In this document: positions 35,983 to 44,457 of the stretch, in pieces
How the letters are laid out: every line of letters starts with the position of its first letter
Numbering within the stretch: the first letter of the stretch is position 1
Assembly (NCBI RefSeq): GCF_014842915.1
Contig: NZ_JACYXI010000017.1
Location: 27,829-91,828 of the forward strand
DNA from: Roseibium litorale
GTDB taxonomy: Bacteria > Pseudomonadota > Alphaproteobacteria > Rhizobiales > Stappiaceae
DNA: 64,000 nt
Direction: 5' to 3'
Notes under the pieces: generated by a model
What the model saw: only the letters and a program-made list of their open reading frames with translations
What the model was told of the DNA's origin: nothing
Database searches by the model: none
Position numbers and translations under genes: made by a program

Positions 35983-36324
35983 TTTCGCGCCCCAGTCTTC
36001 TCAATCGTTACACTGTGCCAACGATTAGATGGACCATGCGCACGTTGCGCGTCAGGACACGTTGATTCAAATCAACATGCCTCCAAGCCCCTCATGAAAA
36101 CCGCCAGCTTATCCCTCAAGTGCGGCAAATGGCGCACAATGCCAGACGCCGCAGCCCTCCGAACACAACCCGGGAGAGCAATGGACCCGTCCCTATCCTC
36201 GTGAAGGGGACGGCTTCCATTCGCCTCTCCCGGGGGGCAGTTTGTCTCAATTAGAACGGAGTGAGAAGAGTGAATACACTGGAAGCGTGTAGTTGAGGCA
36301 AAATACCTCAGTTATTCCGGTCAC
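35983..36324. other. ccoN promoter region
   Basis: 342 bases without a gene. It contains the FixK box and an inverted repeat CCGTCCC/GGGACGG (36187-36213) that may end abrB transcription. Confidence 0.6.
36062..36075. promoter_or_regulatory. FixK/FNR box upstream of ccoN
   Basis: TTGATTCAAATCAA is a perfect TTGAT-N4-ATCAA site, 80 bases before the ccoN start, a distance suited to class II activation. FixK control of ccoNOQP is established in rhizobia. Confidence 0.9.
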
Positions 36325-37359
36325 TTATTTTTCCCGCAGCACCAGCGCAGTCACCAGTGGAAGAAGCAGGACCATGCCGATATAGCGGGCCAGCTGGTGG
36401 GCGGCCACAAAGGCCGGGTCCAAATCCAGCATGAAGGCCAGCAAGGTCATGACCTCCAGGCCGCCGGGGGCATAGGCCAGCAAGAGCTGGCCAAAGGGCA
36501 GGCCCAGGAAATGGGCCACGCCCCAAGCAGCCCCGGCTGAAACGGTCAGCCCAACGGCAACCGCACCAAGGCCAACGCCGATCATGGACAGGAAGGACCG
36601 CCAGGTGGTCTGGGAGAACCGGCAGCCGATAAAACACCCCAGACCGATGTAACAGGGGACCAGAACCCACTCCGGCAGAGCAACGGGAATCGTTCCAGAC
36701 GCATTGAGTGCCGAGCTCATGAAAAAAGCCCCTGTCAGCCATCCTCCCGGAAATCTGAGCCGGACCGCAATCAGACTGGCGGCAAGACAGAGGCTGGCCA
36801 GCAGCGCGAGCTGCCCCGCTCCGGGGACAACCGGACGCTCCATGCCATGCATGACGTGATCCGTGCTGCCGGTCACACCGTAAGGCAGAACGACAACGAG
36901 AATCAGCAACCGGATCGACTGGGAGGCGGCGATCCGCGCCAGATCCGAACGGGTCTCAGCCGCAAGAGCCATGACGAAGGACAGCGCACCCGGCAACGCG
37001 CCGAAATAAGCCGATGTCTTGTCCCAGCCCGCCGACAGACGCAGGAAGGCGTAGGTCGCCAGTGTCACCAGGATTACCACGAGAAACAGAATGGCCATGG
37101 ACACAGGCCACTGGCTGATCCGCGACATCACTTCCGGACTGACACCGGCTCCCATGGACAGCCCCAGCACAACAAACAACCCGTTGCGCATCACACCCGG
37201 AAGCTCGACAGGCAGCCGCGACAGGGCGGCGAGCGCCACAACAATCATCGCGCCGGACAGCCAGCCAGCCGGAAGCCCGATCAGATCGAAGAGGGTTCCA
37301 CCGGCAGCGCCAAAGGTGAGTGTCAGGAGAAGAGAGGCAGCCGGGCGCAGATGAAACAC
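36325..37359 (-). CDS. AbrB-family membrane protein
   Basis: 344 residues with about ten hydrophobic helices in two related halves; the paired GLPAGWLSGAMIV and GGWLTGAFFMSSALN segments show the internal duplication that defines the AbrB (AmoA-like) membrane family. The YAPGGLEVMTLLA segment near the end is conserved. Some members are annotated as ammonia monooxygenase or transport regulators, but a function is not established. It is divergent from hemN across 54 bases containing a FixK-type box, so it may share the low-oxygen response. Confidence 0.82.
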   Translation of the reverse strand: MFHLRPAASLLLTLTFGAAGGTLFDLIGLPAGWLSGAMIVVALAALSRLPVELPGVMRNGLFVVLGLSMGAGVSPEVMSRISQWPVSMAILFLVVILVTLATYAFLRLSAGWDKTSAYFGALPGALSFVMALAAETRSDLARIAASQSIRLLILVVVLPYGVTGSTDHVMHGMERPVVPGAGQLALLASLCLAASLIAVRLRFPGGWLTGAFFMSSALNASGTIPVALPEWVLVPCYIGLGCFIGCRFSQTTWRSFLSMIGVGLGAVAVGLTVSAGAAWGVAHFLGLPFGQLLLAYAPGGLEVMTLLAFMLDLDPAFVAAHQLARYIGMVLLLPLVTALVLREK

Positions 37360-37380
37360 GCAGGAACCCTTCTAAGGGAG

Positions 37381-37394
37381 TTGAGAAAGATCAA
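37381..37394. promoter_or_regulatory. FixK/FNR-type box between abrB-like gene and hemN
   Basis: TTGAGAAAGATCAA matches the consensus except for one base. It lies only 20 bases before the hemN ATG and 22 from the abrB-like start, so its role for hemN would require a promoter inside the neighbouring gene; for the abrB-like gene it is also very close. Confidence 0.5.
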
Positions 37395-37413
37395 GGACGG
37401 CGGAGGGCTGGAA

Positions 37414-38787
37414 ATGCAGAGTGCCATCATGACAGACACATCTCTATCCTATGCAATGCGCAATGTCCCGCGCTACACCAGTTATCCAACGGCGCCGCAT
37501 TTCAGCCCGTCGGTGACAGCAGAGGCCTATGAAGGCTGGCTGGGCGGCTTGTCGTCCTCGGATAGCTTGTCTCTTTATCTCCACGTCCCGTTCTGCAGGG
37601 AAATCTGCCATTACTGCGGCTGCCTAACCAAGGCGACCCGGCAGGATGCGCCTCTGGTTTCCTACGCCAAAACACTAGCCCAAGAGCTGATTCTGACCGC
37701 CGGGAAGATGCGCGGACAGGGCCCGGTGCGGCATATCCACTGGGGCGGCGGCACGCCGGGGCTTCTTCCACGTGAAAGCTTGCTGGAGCTGACGGGCCTC
37801 ATCCGAGTCCTGTTTGATGTTGCTCCGGACGCAGAGCACGCCATCGAGCTCGACCCGCGCAATGTCACCCCAGCCCTTGCGGCAACGCTGGCTGAATGCG
37901 GCGTGACACGCGCAAGCCTTGGCGTTCAGGACTTCGACCCGGAGGTGCAGAAGGCCATTGGCCGCGTTCAGCCGCATTCCGTGGTTGCGGCTGCCACAGA
38001 AGCCTTGCGGGAAGCCGGAATCACAGCGCTCAATTTCGACCTGATGTACGGGTTGCCAGGCCAGAGCAGAGATTCCATCCAGGATACGGTCGCCAAGACC
38101 ATAGCCTTCAAGCCGGGCCGAGTCGCCCTTTTCGGCTATGCCCACGTGCCCTGGATGCGCAAACATCAGCGCCTGATTGATGAAGCCGCCCTGCCGGGCC
38201 CTGCCGAAAGGATCCGTCTCGCCGATATTGCAAGGACAGACCTTCTGGCGGCAGGCTATGAGCCGATCGGACTGGACCACTTTGCTCTGCCGGCAGACAG
38301 CATGGCCATCGCCTTGAAAAACGGCACCTTGCGGCGGAACTTCCAAGGCTACACGACGGATCAGGGCGACCAGCTGCTCGGGTTTGGAGTCTCCTCAATC
38401 GGCAAGCTGAACCAAGGCTATGTGCAGAACATCAGCGATACCGGCGCATGGCGGCGTGCGGTTGAAGAGGGCCAGCTTCCCGTTGCCCGGGGCATGGCTC
38501 TGAGCACCGACGACCTCATGCGCGGCAAAGTCATCGAGGACCTGATGACGAGCTATGTCTGCGACCTCAAGGCAACCTGCCAGCGCTTTGGCCAGCCAGT
38601 GGAACGCCTTGCGGACTCTGTCCTGACCCTGTCCGAGCTGATCAGCGAGGGCATGGCAGAACTGGATGGCTGGACTGTCCGAATCCCGGACAAAGGCCGC
38701 CCCTTTGTCCGGCTGGCAGCAGCGGCCTTTGACGCCTATCTGGCACCGGCCCATGCTGAGGAGAAGCGGCACTCGATGGCGGTTTGA
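37414..38787 (+). CDS. hemN: Oxygen-independent coproporphyrinogen III oxidase
   Basis: 457 residues from the ATG with GGAGG seven bases upstream; the longer ORF to 36847 runs antisense through the abrB-like gene and is not used. Radical SAM motif C61-x3-C65-x2-C68 in HVPFCREICHYCGC, then the GGGTPGLL SAM-binding stretch and the HemN C-terminal domain. It converts coproporphyrinogen III to protoporphyrinogen IX without oxygen, supporting haem supply for the cbb3 oxidase. It converges with fixK. Confidence 0.95.
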   Translation: MQSAIMTDTSLSYAMRNVPRYTSYPTAPHFSPSVTAEAYEGWLGGLSSSDSLSLYLHVPFCREICHYCGCLTKATRQDAPLVSYAKTLAQELILTAGKMRGQGPVRHIHWGGGTPGLLPRESLLELTGLIRVLFDVAPDAEHAIELDPRNVTPALAATLAECGVTRASLGVQDFDPEVQKAIGRVQPHSVVAAATEALREAGITALNFDLMYGLPGQSRDSIQDTVAKTIAFKPGRVALFGYAHVPWMRKHQRLIDEAALPGPAERIRLADIARTDLLAAGYEPIGLDHFALPADSMAIALKNGTLRRNFQGYTTDQGDQLLGFGVSSIGKLNQGYVQNISDTGAWRRAVEEGQLPVARGMALSTDDLMRGKVIEDLMTSYVCDLKATCQRFGQPVERLADSVLTLSELISEGMAELDGWTVRIPDKGRPFVRLAAAAFDAYLAPAHAEEKRHSMAV

Positions 38788-38916
38788 CCCGCTATCGCCC
38801 TCTCTCCAGCCGGGAAATTTCACACTCGATCAAACAAGGAAGGACAGTGCCTCACCTGTCGGCGTTCCTCAATTCCGCGTTGGCGATTGCCTCATCCAGG
38901 CGAAGCGAACGCGGAA

Positions 38917-38945
38917 AAGGCTGGCACCTGAACGGAGCCAGCCTT
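38917..38945. terminator. Bidirectional terminator between hemN and fixK
   Basis: AAGGCTGGC and GCCAGCCTT form a perfect 9-base stem with an 11-base loop in the 222-base convergent gap, where I see no gene. Confidence 0.7.
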
Positions 38946-39009
38946 CCCGAAACCGGTCCAATGGGAGCTTGTGCCTTATTTGGATTTGACCCGATTGGGG
39001 GATGTCAAA

Positions 39010-39729
39010 TCAATGGAAGCCGGTCATCTGGCAGAGGCTGCAGACCTTGTGCAGATGGATCTGATCCGATTTGTCCGCCCGGATAACGCCCTTGCGCTTG
39101 AGATCCGAGACCACGCGGCTCACCGTTTCGATGGTCAGGCCGAGATAATCGGCGATTTCCTGACGGGTCATGTGAAGCTTGATATCAGAGCTGTCGTCCA
39201 CCCGCTCCGGGTCAGGTCCGACACAGCCAACGCCGCCCCGGTTTGGAACAAGATACATCAGAAAGCTTGCGACCCGCTCATGCGCGGACTTGCGGCCAAG
39301 CAGCACAGCATGATCATGCAGAGCATTCATCTGGGAGGTCAGGCAGCGCGTTAGACGGCGCTGGAATTCAGGAGAGGTCTCAACCTGACGCAGATCGATT
39401 TCCTGAACCTGCGCATCGGTCAGGGTTTCCGCAGTGCAATCATGCTCCGAAGAGGATGCAAGACCGAAGATATCGCCAGGGCGCAAGACCTCAACCACCT
39501 GGCGGCGGCCATCGGGAAGCAGCTTGAACAGCATGATTGTGCCGCGCTCAAGATGATAGAGCCGCCGGGCTTCATCCCCTTCATAATAGACCACATCATG
39601 CGGAGAGAACTTGAGGCTCTTTGCGCCAAACTCGGCAAAGCTTGCGATCGCAGCCAGATGCTTCGCACTGGCAGCATTTCTCCGCTGCATATCGTTTGCA
39701 GCTACGGCTGTCTGATCGAGGTAAGACAT
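39010..39729 (-). CDS. fixK: Crp/Fnr family regulator, FixK type
   Basis: 239 residues from MSYLDQTA with GGAGGGG upstream. The cyclic-nucleotide-like fold (about 30-140) is followed by the Crp HTH (MTRQEIADYLGLTIETVSRVVSDLKRKG), whose ETVSR helix reads TTGAT sites. There is no N-terminal Cys cluster, so it is unlikely to hold an FNR iron-sulfur centre and fits FixK, controlled by FixLJ, better than FnrL. An unusual CSLC pair ends the protein. It should act on the boxes before ccoN, hemN and hemA. Confidence 0.88.
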   Translation of the reverse strand: MSYLDQTAVAANDMQRRNAASAKHLAAIASFAEFGAKSLKFSPHDVVYYEGDEARRLYHLERGTIMLFKLLPDGRRQVVEVLRPGDIFGLASSSEHDCTAETLTDAQVQEIDLRQVETSPEFQRRLTRCLTSQMNALHDHAVLLGRKSAHERVASFLMYLVPNRGGVGCVGPDPERVDDSSDIKLHMTRQEIADYLGLTIETVSRVVSDLKRKGVIRADKSDQIHLHKVCSLCQMTGFH

Positions 39730-40032
39730 AATTCCCCTCCAATTTTGCAACCGGCGCGGCAAGTGGCGCTTACTCGTGGACCTCTTCCATCTCCTTGACC
39801 CGGCCGCAGCTTTTGCGATCAGACAAGTTTTGGCTGAGGAGGCTTGCCTCGCTGATCCGCCCCGTCCGGCATACCAGCGTTGGTTGTTGCGGGAACCCTA
39901 GATCGAAGTTCGCGCCTGCGAAATTCGGTCGATTGCGTAAGGCCAACTACATAGTTTTGACAATCCGCGAGTTCTTCGAGGGGAAAACTGCCGGGAAGCT
40001 CTAAAGCCAACTCCCGATCAAATCAGACCGGT
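39730..40032. other. fixK upstream region
   Basis: 303 bases, no gene. A stretch near 39930-39955 (ATTGCGTAAGG, then AACTACATAG) resembles loose FixJ recognition sequence; the octamer ATTGCGTA recurs in inverted form at 40447 before the lone receiver gene. A FixJ site is only suggested. Confidence 0.35.
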
Positions 40033-40377
40033 TCAGTTCAGATAAGCTGCGAGAGCTGGGAGGAAAAGCGGCTTGCGCAGAATAACCACGCCTTGCCGGC
40101 CGCTGGGCAGCGAGCGCTCAATCATGGTTCGGGAACGGCCGGAGATAACGATTATGCGTGCTGGACAGCCTTCCGTCTCCAGCTGGCTCACCACCTCTTC
40201 TCCACCGATACCGGGCAGGCCAAGGTCGATGAGAACCATGTCTCCGTCTTTGGGGCGGGCAGCAGCCAGAAAGGCTTCACCAGAGTCAAAGCAGACAGTC
40301 TGATGCCCGAGCTCTTCCAGCAAGACCGAAAGCGCATCAGAAACGGCTGTATCATCCTCAATAATATACACTAACAC
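40033..40377 (-). CDS. Stand-alone receiver protein related to the FixJ receiver domain
   Basis: 114 residues, receiver domain only. The acidic pair (YIIEDDTAV), phospho-accepting Asp (VLIDLGLPG), Ser (VISGRS) and Lys (ILRKPLF) are all present, so it could be phosphorylated. Its start (EDDTAVSDALSVLLEELG) parallels that of FixJ next door (DDDPAVRDALSVVFSLEG), suggesting origin from a fixJ copy that lost its output domain. It lies between fixK and fixJ. A phosphate sink or a FixT-like brake on FixL is possible but unproven. Confidence 0.82.
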   Translation of the reverse strand: MLVYIIEDDTAVSDALSVLLEELGHQTVCFDSGEAFLAAARPKDGDMVLIDLGLPGIGGEEVVSQLETEGCPARIIVISGRSRTMIERSLPSGRQGVVILRKPLFLPALAAYLN

Positions 40378-40563
40378 TTGTGTTATCCTGACCCGCCCAA
40401 ATTGCGGTGATCAGAAAATAGCTCTTCGCAGGTTGCTATTCTGTACGCAATAACACTGTCAGAGTGCCCAAAACCCCTCTATTTCAAGGGGCTCCGACTC
40501 CAACCTATTCATATTCCTATTAAATCTGTTTTTACCAGAAATTTCGATTTCCGGTTCCCAAAC

Positions 40564-41163
40564 TCACGCGTGACCGAGAACGATGCGAACCAGATCGGCT
40601 GCGTTCCGCGCGCCAAGCTTTTCCATGATCCGGGCACGATGGACTTCTACGGTGCGCGGACTGATGCCAAGCTGCCGTCCGGCTTCCTTGTTGGAGGCCC
40701 CTCCCGTGATTGCATCCAGAACTTCCCGCTCACGGCGGGTCAAAAGGTCGGCACCTTCATAAGCTCCGGGCTGATCGGTTGTGCGCTTTGCCATAGCGGT
40801 GATGCCTTCATTCACGCGCTCGACAACGGTTTCCGCAGTAAAGGGCTTTTCGATAAAATCGAACGCGCCGTTCCGGATCGCTTCCACAGCCATCGGGATA
40901 TCGCCCTGACCAGAGATGATGAAGATCGGAGCAGGATAGTTATCCGCGTTCAAGGCCTTGAGAATTTCGATCCCCGAGCGGCCCGGCATGTGAACGTCAA
41001 GCATCACACAAGCCGGATGCGTCTTGCTGGCAGAATCGATAAATGTGTCGCCGTCGGAAAAGGTCTCAACAACAAAGCCTTCCAGACTGAAGACCACCGA
41101 TAGCGCGTCCCGGACAGCAGGATCGTCATCTACGATATAGATGGCTTTCGGTTCGTTCGTCAT
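40564..41163 (-). CDS. fixJ: Two-component response regulator FixJ
   Basis: 199 residues. The receiver (residues 1-125) has the phospho-accepting Asp56 in VMLDVHMPG and the Lys of FIEKPFT. The C-terminal LuxR/FixJ HTH is LTRREREVLDAITGGASNKEAGRQLGISPRTVEVHRARIMEKL. Phosphorylated FixJ activates fixK at low oxygen. It lies 86 bases after fixL on the same strand. Confidence 0.94.
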   Translation of the reverse strand: MTNEPKAIYIVDDDPAVRDALSVVFSLEGFVVETFSDGDTFIDSASKTHPACVMLDVHMPGRSGIEILKALNADNYPAPIFIISGQGDIPMAVEAIRNGAFDFIEKPFTAETVVERVNEGITAMAKRTTDQPGAYEGADLLTRREREVLDAITGGASNKEAGRQLGISPRTVEVHRARIMEKLGARNAADLVRIVLGHA

Positions 41164-41249
41164 ATGCCCTCTTTCCCTTTCAAACTGGCCCAGCCGGAAT
41201 TCCGCGTCCGCAGATCTCCAATCTATTTCATTTCAAACACTTGCGACAG

Positions 41250-42383
41250 TCATGCAGTCGCAGGTAACCGCAGCACAAACGTCGCACCCTTGCCCTCTTC
41301 AGGAGCACCAAGCATCAGATCGCCACCGTGGTTTTGCGCGATGGAACGGGAAATCGCCAGCCCAAGACCGAGGCCCTTGCGCTTTTGTCCAGAGAAAGCC
41401 TTGAACAGATCACCGGCAACTTCCTCCGGCACACCAGGCCCTGAGTCGGACACCCTGATCTCGATGAACCCGCCATCACTGGAGGCGGAGACAGCAACCT
41501 GTTTGACCTCGCTGTTCGCTGCAGCTTCCCTCGCATTGCGCAGAAGGTTGATCATAATCTGGCGGATCTGCACCGGGTCGGCCGATAGCGGCGGCAGTGA
41601 GGGCTCGGTTTGGCAGACAAAGAAATCACGGCGCTCATTCGTTCCAAGGGCCACCAGATTGATGCAGCCCTCCAGAAACTCGGCGACATCGATCTGCTCG
41701 CGCTCCGGCTCCTTTTTCTCAACCAGCTGACGCATCCGCTGGATGATCTCCCCTGCCCTTTCGGCCTCCTTCACAGCCTTGCCGATAATCGACAGGATGA
41801 TTGGATCGATACTGTCATTGCCCTGCGCTTTCCGGGACACGGATTGCAGATACAGCAGGATTGCCGTCAGTGGCTGGTTCAATTCATGAGCAATGGCGGC
41901 ACCCATTTCATCCATCGCGCTGATGCGGGTCATGTGAACCAGCTGAGCCTGGGCTTGAGCCAGCCGCTCCTCAACCGAGCGGCGCGGCCGCAGGTCCCGC
42001 AAAATACCGATGAACTGACGTCCGGCAGGGGTCGAAGCATCGCCGACAGAGAGCTCAACCGGAAACTCGGTCCCATCCTTGTGACGTCCGCGCACCTCAC
42101 GGCCGATGCCTATGATGCGCTTCTCGCCTGTATCCAGATACCGCTGCACATATGCATCATGCGCACGCGCGTAGTCATCGGGCATGATAGCGCTGACATT
42201 TTTGCCCAGAAGCTCTGACGCTGTGTACCCAAAGATGCCTTCGCATGCCTTGTTGAAGGCAAGGACCTGGAACCGCTCATTGATAACCACGATACCGTCC
42301 ACGGCTGTGTCGAAAACGCTCGCAAGGCGTGCTTCCGAAACCGTCCAACCCGGCACCTCAGCTCCATGACTTGCGTTATCCAT
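41250..42383 (-). CDS. fixL: Oxygen sensor histidine kinase FixL (haem PAS)
   Basis: 377 residues from MDNASHGA (GAGGGG just upstream). A PAS domain (about 15-135) keeps the haem-binding features of rhizobial FixL: His75 in ARAHDAYVQRY and Arg95 in IIGIGREV, 20 residues apart as for the haem ligand and the gating Arg in the Bradyrhizobium protein. The kinase core has phospho-accepting His166 (IAHELNQPL) and N, G1 and G2 boxes (NLLRNA, DSGPGVP, GLGLGLAI). No membrane helices, so it is the soluble type. It autophosphorylates when oxygen leaves the haem. Confidence 0.94.
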   Translation of the reverse strand: MDNASHGAEVPGWTVSEARLASVFDTAVDGIVVINERFQVLAFNKACEGIFGYTASELLGKNVSAIMPDDYARAHDAYVQRYLDTGEKRIIGIGREVRGRHKDGTEFPVELSVGDASTPAGRQFIGILRDLRPRRSVEERLAQAQAQLVHMTRISAMDEMGAAIAHELNQPLTAILLYLQSVSRKAQGNDSIDPIILSIIGKAVKEAERAGEIIQRMRQLVEKKEPEREQIDVAEFLEGCINLVALGTNERRDFFVCQTEPSLPPLSADPVQIRQIMINLLRNAREAAANSEVKQVAVSASSDGGFIEIRVSDSGPGVPEEVAGDLFKAFSGQKRKGLGLGLAISRSIAQNHGGDLMLGAPEEGKGATFVLRLPATA

Positions 42384-42485
42384 AGCCCCTCGCGAACGGG
42401 TAACGTAACCCATAACCATCGTACAGGTTAGTACTTACCCGTTCAGGTTTAAGGGGTTCAGCAATAAACGGCAAGCAGCTGGTTT

Positions 42486-43661
42486 TCAGGCCTTCGAGAC
42501 CCATTGCACGATGCGCTGCACCGCTTCAGCCAGATGATCCTGCCTGCGGGCGAAGCAAAGCCGCAGAAATCCTTCCCCTGCTGCACCAAAGGCACTGCCG
42601 GGAGCAAGGCCAACGCCGGTTTCACGCACGAGATCCAGAGCCAGCCGGCGCGTATCCGAAATGCCGTCTACCCCGAAAAAGAAGTAGAAAGCGCCATCCG
42701 GCGCGGCAAACCGGATCCGCTGATGAGCCGAAAGCCCCTCAACCGTGATTCGCCGCCCTTCCCTTGCCCTGGCAATCTGCTCATTGAGGAAGTCACTGCC
42801 TTCGGTCAGGCCGGTCAAGGCGCCTCGCTGACTGAAAACGGCAACGCCTGAAGTGGTGTACTGAACCAGGTTTTCGATGACCTGCCCAAGTTCCGGTGGC
42901 GCTGATAGCCAGCCGATACGCCAGCCAGTCATCGCCCAGTTCTTCGAGAAGGTGTTCACGTAGAGAATACGGTCGTTCTCTTCCGCAATGTCATAGAATG
43001 ACGGAGCGCGAGCTCCTGCGCCGTAGAAGAAGCGGCCATAGACCTCATCCGCAATGATCCAGAGCCCCAGCGCACGGGCTCTCTCCAAAATGGCGGACAG
43101 CACCTCATGGCTGGCCACCCAGCCTGTCGGGTTGGAGGGAGAGTTCAGGAAGATCGCCTTGGTGCGGCTCGTCACCTGCGCGAAAAGCCGCTCGACATCC
43201 AGAGACCAGCCCTCCGGTGAGAAATCCATGGCAACCGGAACACTTTTTGCGCCCATGACTTCAACAGCCGCGGCCAGGTTGGGCCAGGCGGGGGAAGGAT
43301 AAATCACCTCATCCCCCGCACCTGCCACGCATTGAACCGCCAGTTCGATCGCATGCATTCCCGATCCGGTTACGAAGAACCGTTCAGGCGAGAATGGACG
43401 GCCATAGACCCCGGAGTGATATCCGGCGAGCGCCTGCCGCAGCTCCGGAATGCCGCGCTGATAGGTGTAGAAGGTTTCGCCATTGTCCAGCGAGGTCTTT
43501 GCCGCATCCCGGATGAAGGGAGGCGTCGGAAGATCCCCCTCACCAATCCAGAGAGGGATCAGATTGCTTTGCTCACGCGCTGCATTGACCACCTCGACAA
43601 TACCGCTTTCAGGTGCGTTCTGTGCTTCCGGACGCAAGGATGCAATGAGACTTGACGGCAT
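42486..43661 (-). CDS. PLP-dependent aminotransferase, class I/II
   Basis: 391 residues, aspartate aminotransferase fold type I. The PLP Lys is in NTFSKNWAMTGWRIGW; NSPSNPTGW and DEVYGRFFY supply the Asn, Asp and Tyr contacts, and the late FLRLCFAR holds the carboxylate-binding Arg. Aminotransferases of this sequence type act on aromatic or branched amino acids or on aspartate; the exact donor cannot be set. No operon partners: mscL is upstream beyond a terminator and fixL downstream. Confidence 0.87.
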   Translation of the reverse strand: MPSSLIASLRPEAQNAPESGIVEVVNAAREQSNLIPLWIGEGDLPTPPFIRDAAKTSLDNGETFYTYQRGIPELRQALAGYHSGVYGRPFSPERFFVTGSGMHAIELAVQCVAGAGDEVIYPSPAWPNLAAAVEVMGAKSVPVAMDFSPEGWSLDVERLFAQVTSRTKAIFLNSPSNPTGWVASHEVLSAILERARALGLWIIADEVYGRFFYGAGARAPSFYDIAEENDRILYVNTFSKNWAMTGWRIGWLSAPPELGQVIENLVQYTTSGVAVFSQRGALTGLTEGSDFLNEQIARAREGRRITVEGLSAHQRIRFAAPDGAFYFFFGVDGISDTRRLALDLVRETGVGLAPGSAFGAAGEGFLRLCFARRQDHLAEAVQRIVQWVSKA

Positions 43662-43726
43662 TTGCCTGGATTCCCTGAAAAGGATGGATAGGCACTCATA
43701 AACGACCGGGCGGCGGCGGTCCCATT

Positions 43727-43754
43727 CATCTGTGTGAGCAATGCTTCACAGATG
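43727..43754. promoter_or_regulatory. Inverted repeat upstream of the aminotransferase gene
   Basis: CATCTGTG and CACAGATG with a 12-base spacer, 66 bases before the start codon. It could be an operator; no regulator is adjacent. Confidence 0.35.
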
Positions 43755-43761
43755 TTGATAA

Positions 43762-43790
43762 AAAACCGCCCTGAAAATCAGGACGGTTTT
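43762..43790 (-). terminator. Terminator after mscL
   Basis: AAAACCG-C-CCTGA and TCAGG-A-CGGTTTT pair over a 3-base loop with one mismatch and T-tracts on both sides, 27 bases after the mscL stop. Confidence 0.85.
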
Positions 43791-43816
43791 CGAATGGCAT
43801 CCCGGACGGGACCGCC

Positions 43817-44242
43817 TTATTTCTTCAAAAGATCACGGATTTCGGTCAGAAGCACAATGTCCTGCGGCGGCGCGGCTGGCGCCTTCGGCGCTTCTTCCTT
43901 TTCGCGGCGCAGACGGTTCACGCCCTTGACCACCATGAACAGGGCAAAGGCGACAATCAGGAACTTGATCACGGCGTTGACGAACAGGCCGAGGTTCCAC
44001 GTTACAGCGCCAGCCTCCTTCGCCAGAGCAACGGTGGCGTAGGGCCCTTCCGGCATGCCCTGCTTCAGCGTGACAAAAAGCTCGGAAAAATCAACGTTAC
44101 CGAGCAGAAGGCCGATAGGCGGCATTATGATGTCATCGACCATGGACGACACAATCGCACTGAATGCGGCGCCGATTACGATACCGACAGCCATGTCGAG
44201 CATATTGCCCTTGATGGCAAATTCCTTGAATTCCTTAAGCAT
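43817..44242 (-). CDS. mscL: Large-conductance mechanosensitive channel
   Basis: 141 residues. The N-terminal amphipathic helix ([20 protein letters not shown]), TM1 ([26 protein letters not shown]), TM2 ([18 protein letters not shown]) and the cytoplasmic helix (EIRDLLKK) match MscL. It opens under membrane tension to release solutes during osmotic downshock. Monocistronic with its own terminator. Confidence 0.97.
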   Translation of the reverse strand: MLKEFKEFAIKGNMLDMAVGIVIGAAFSAIVSSMVDDIIMPPIGLLLGNVDFSELFVTLKQGMPEGPYATVALAKEAGAVTWNLGLFVNAVIKFLIVAFALFMVVKGVNRLRREKEEAPKAPAAPPQDIVLLTEIRDLLKK

Positions 44243-44457
44243 GCGCCCTCCTGCCTGCTCGTGTTCGAGGCGGATGCACGAACACTTTCAATCATTACCA
44301 AATCCTTAAAATGTTTCCCGGTGTTCGTCCATATCACACTTCGCTTCACCGCAAGACCAATAGACAGGACCGGCGACATATGCTCCGATTTACAAAGGGG
44401 CAGTGAAAGACAAGGCGTTGTGACAGCCGGAACACCCCCCGGAGGAACCGCACTGGC

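Noticed and set aside
36847..37413. 189-residue N-terminal extension of hemN
   Set aside because: It is antisense to the abrB-like gene; the ATG at 37414 has GGAGG at the right distance and gives the usual HemN length.
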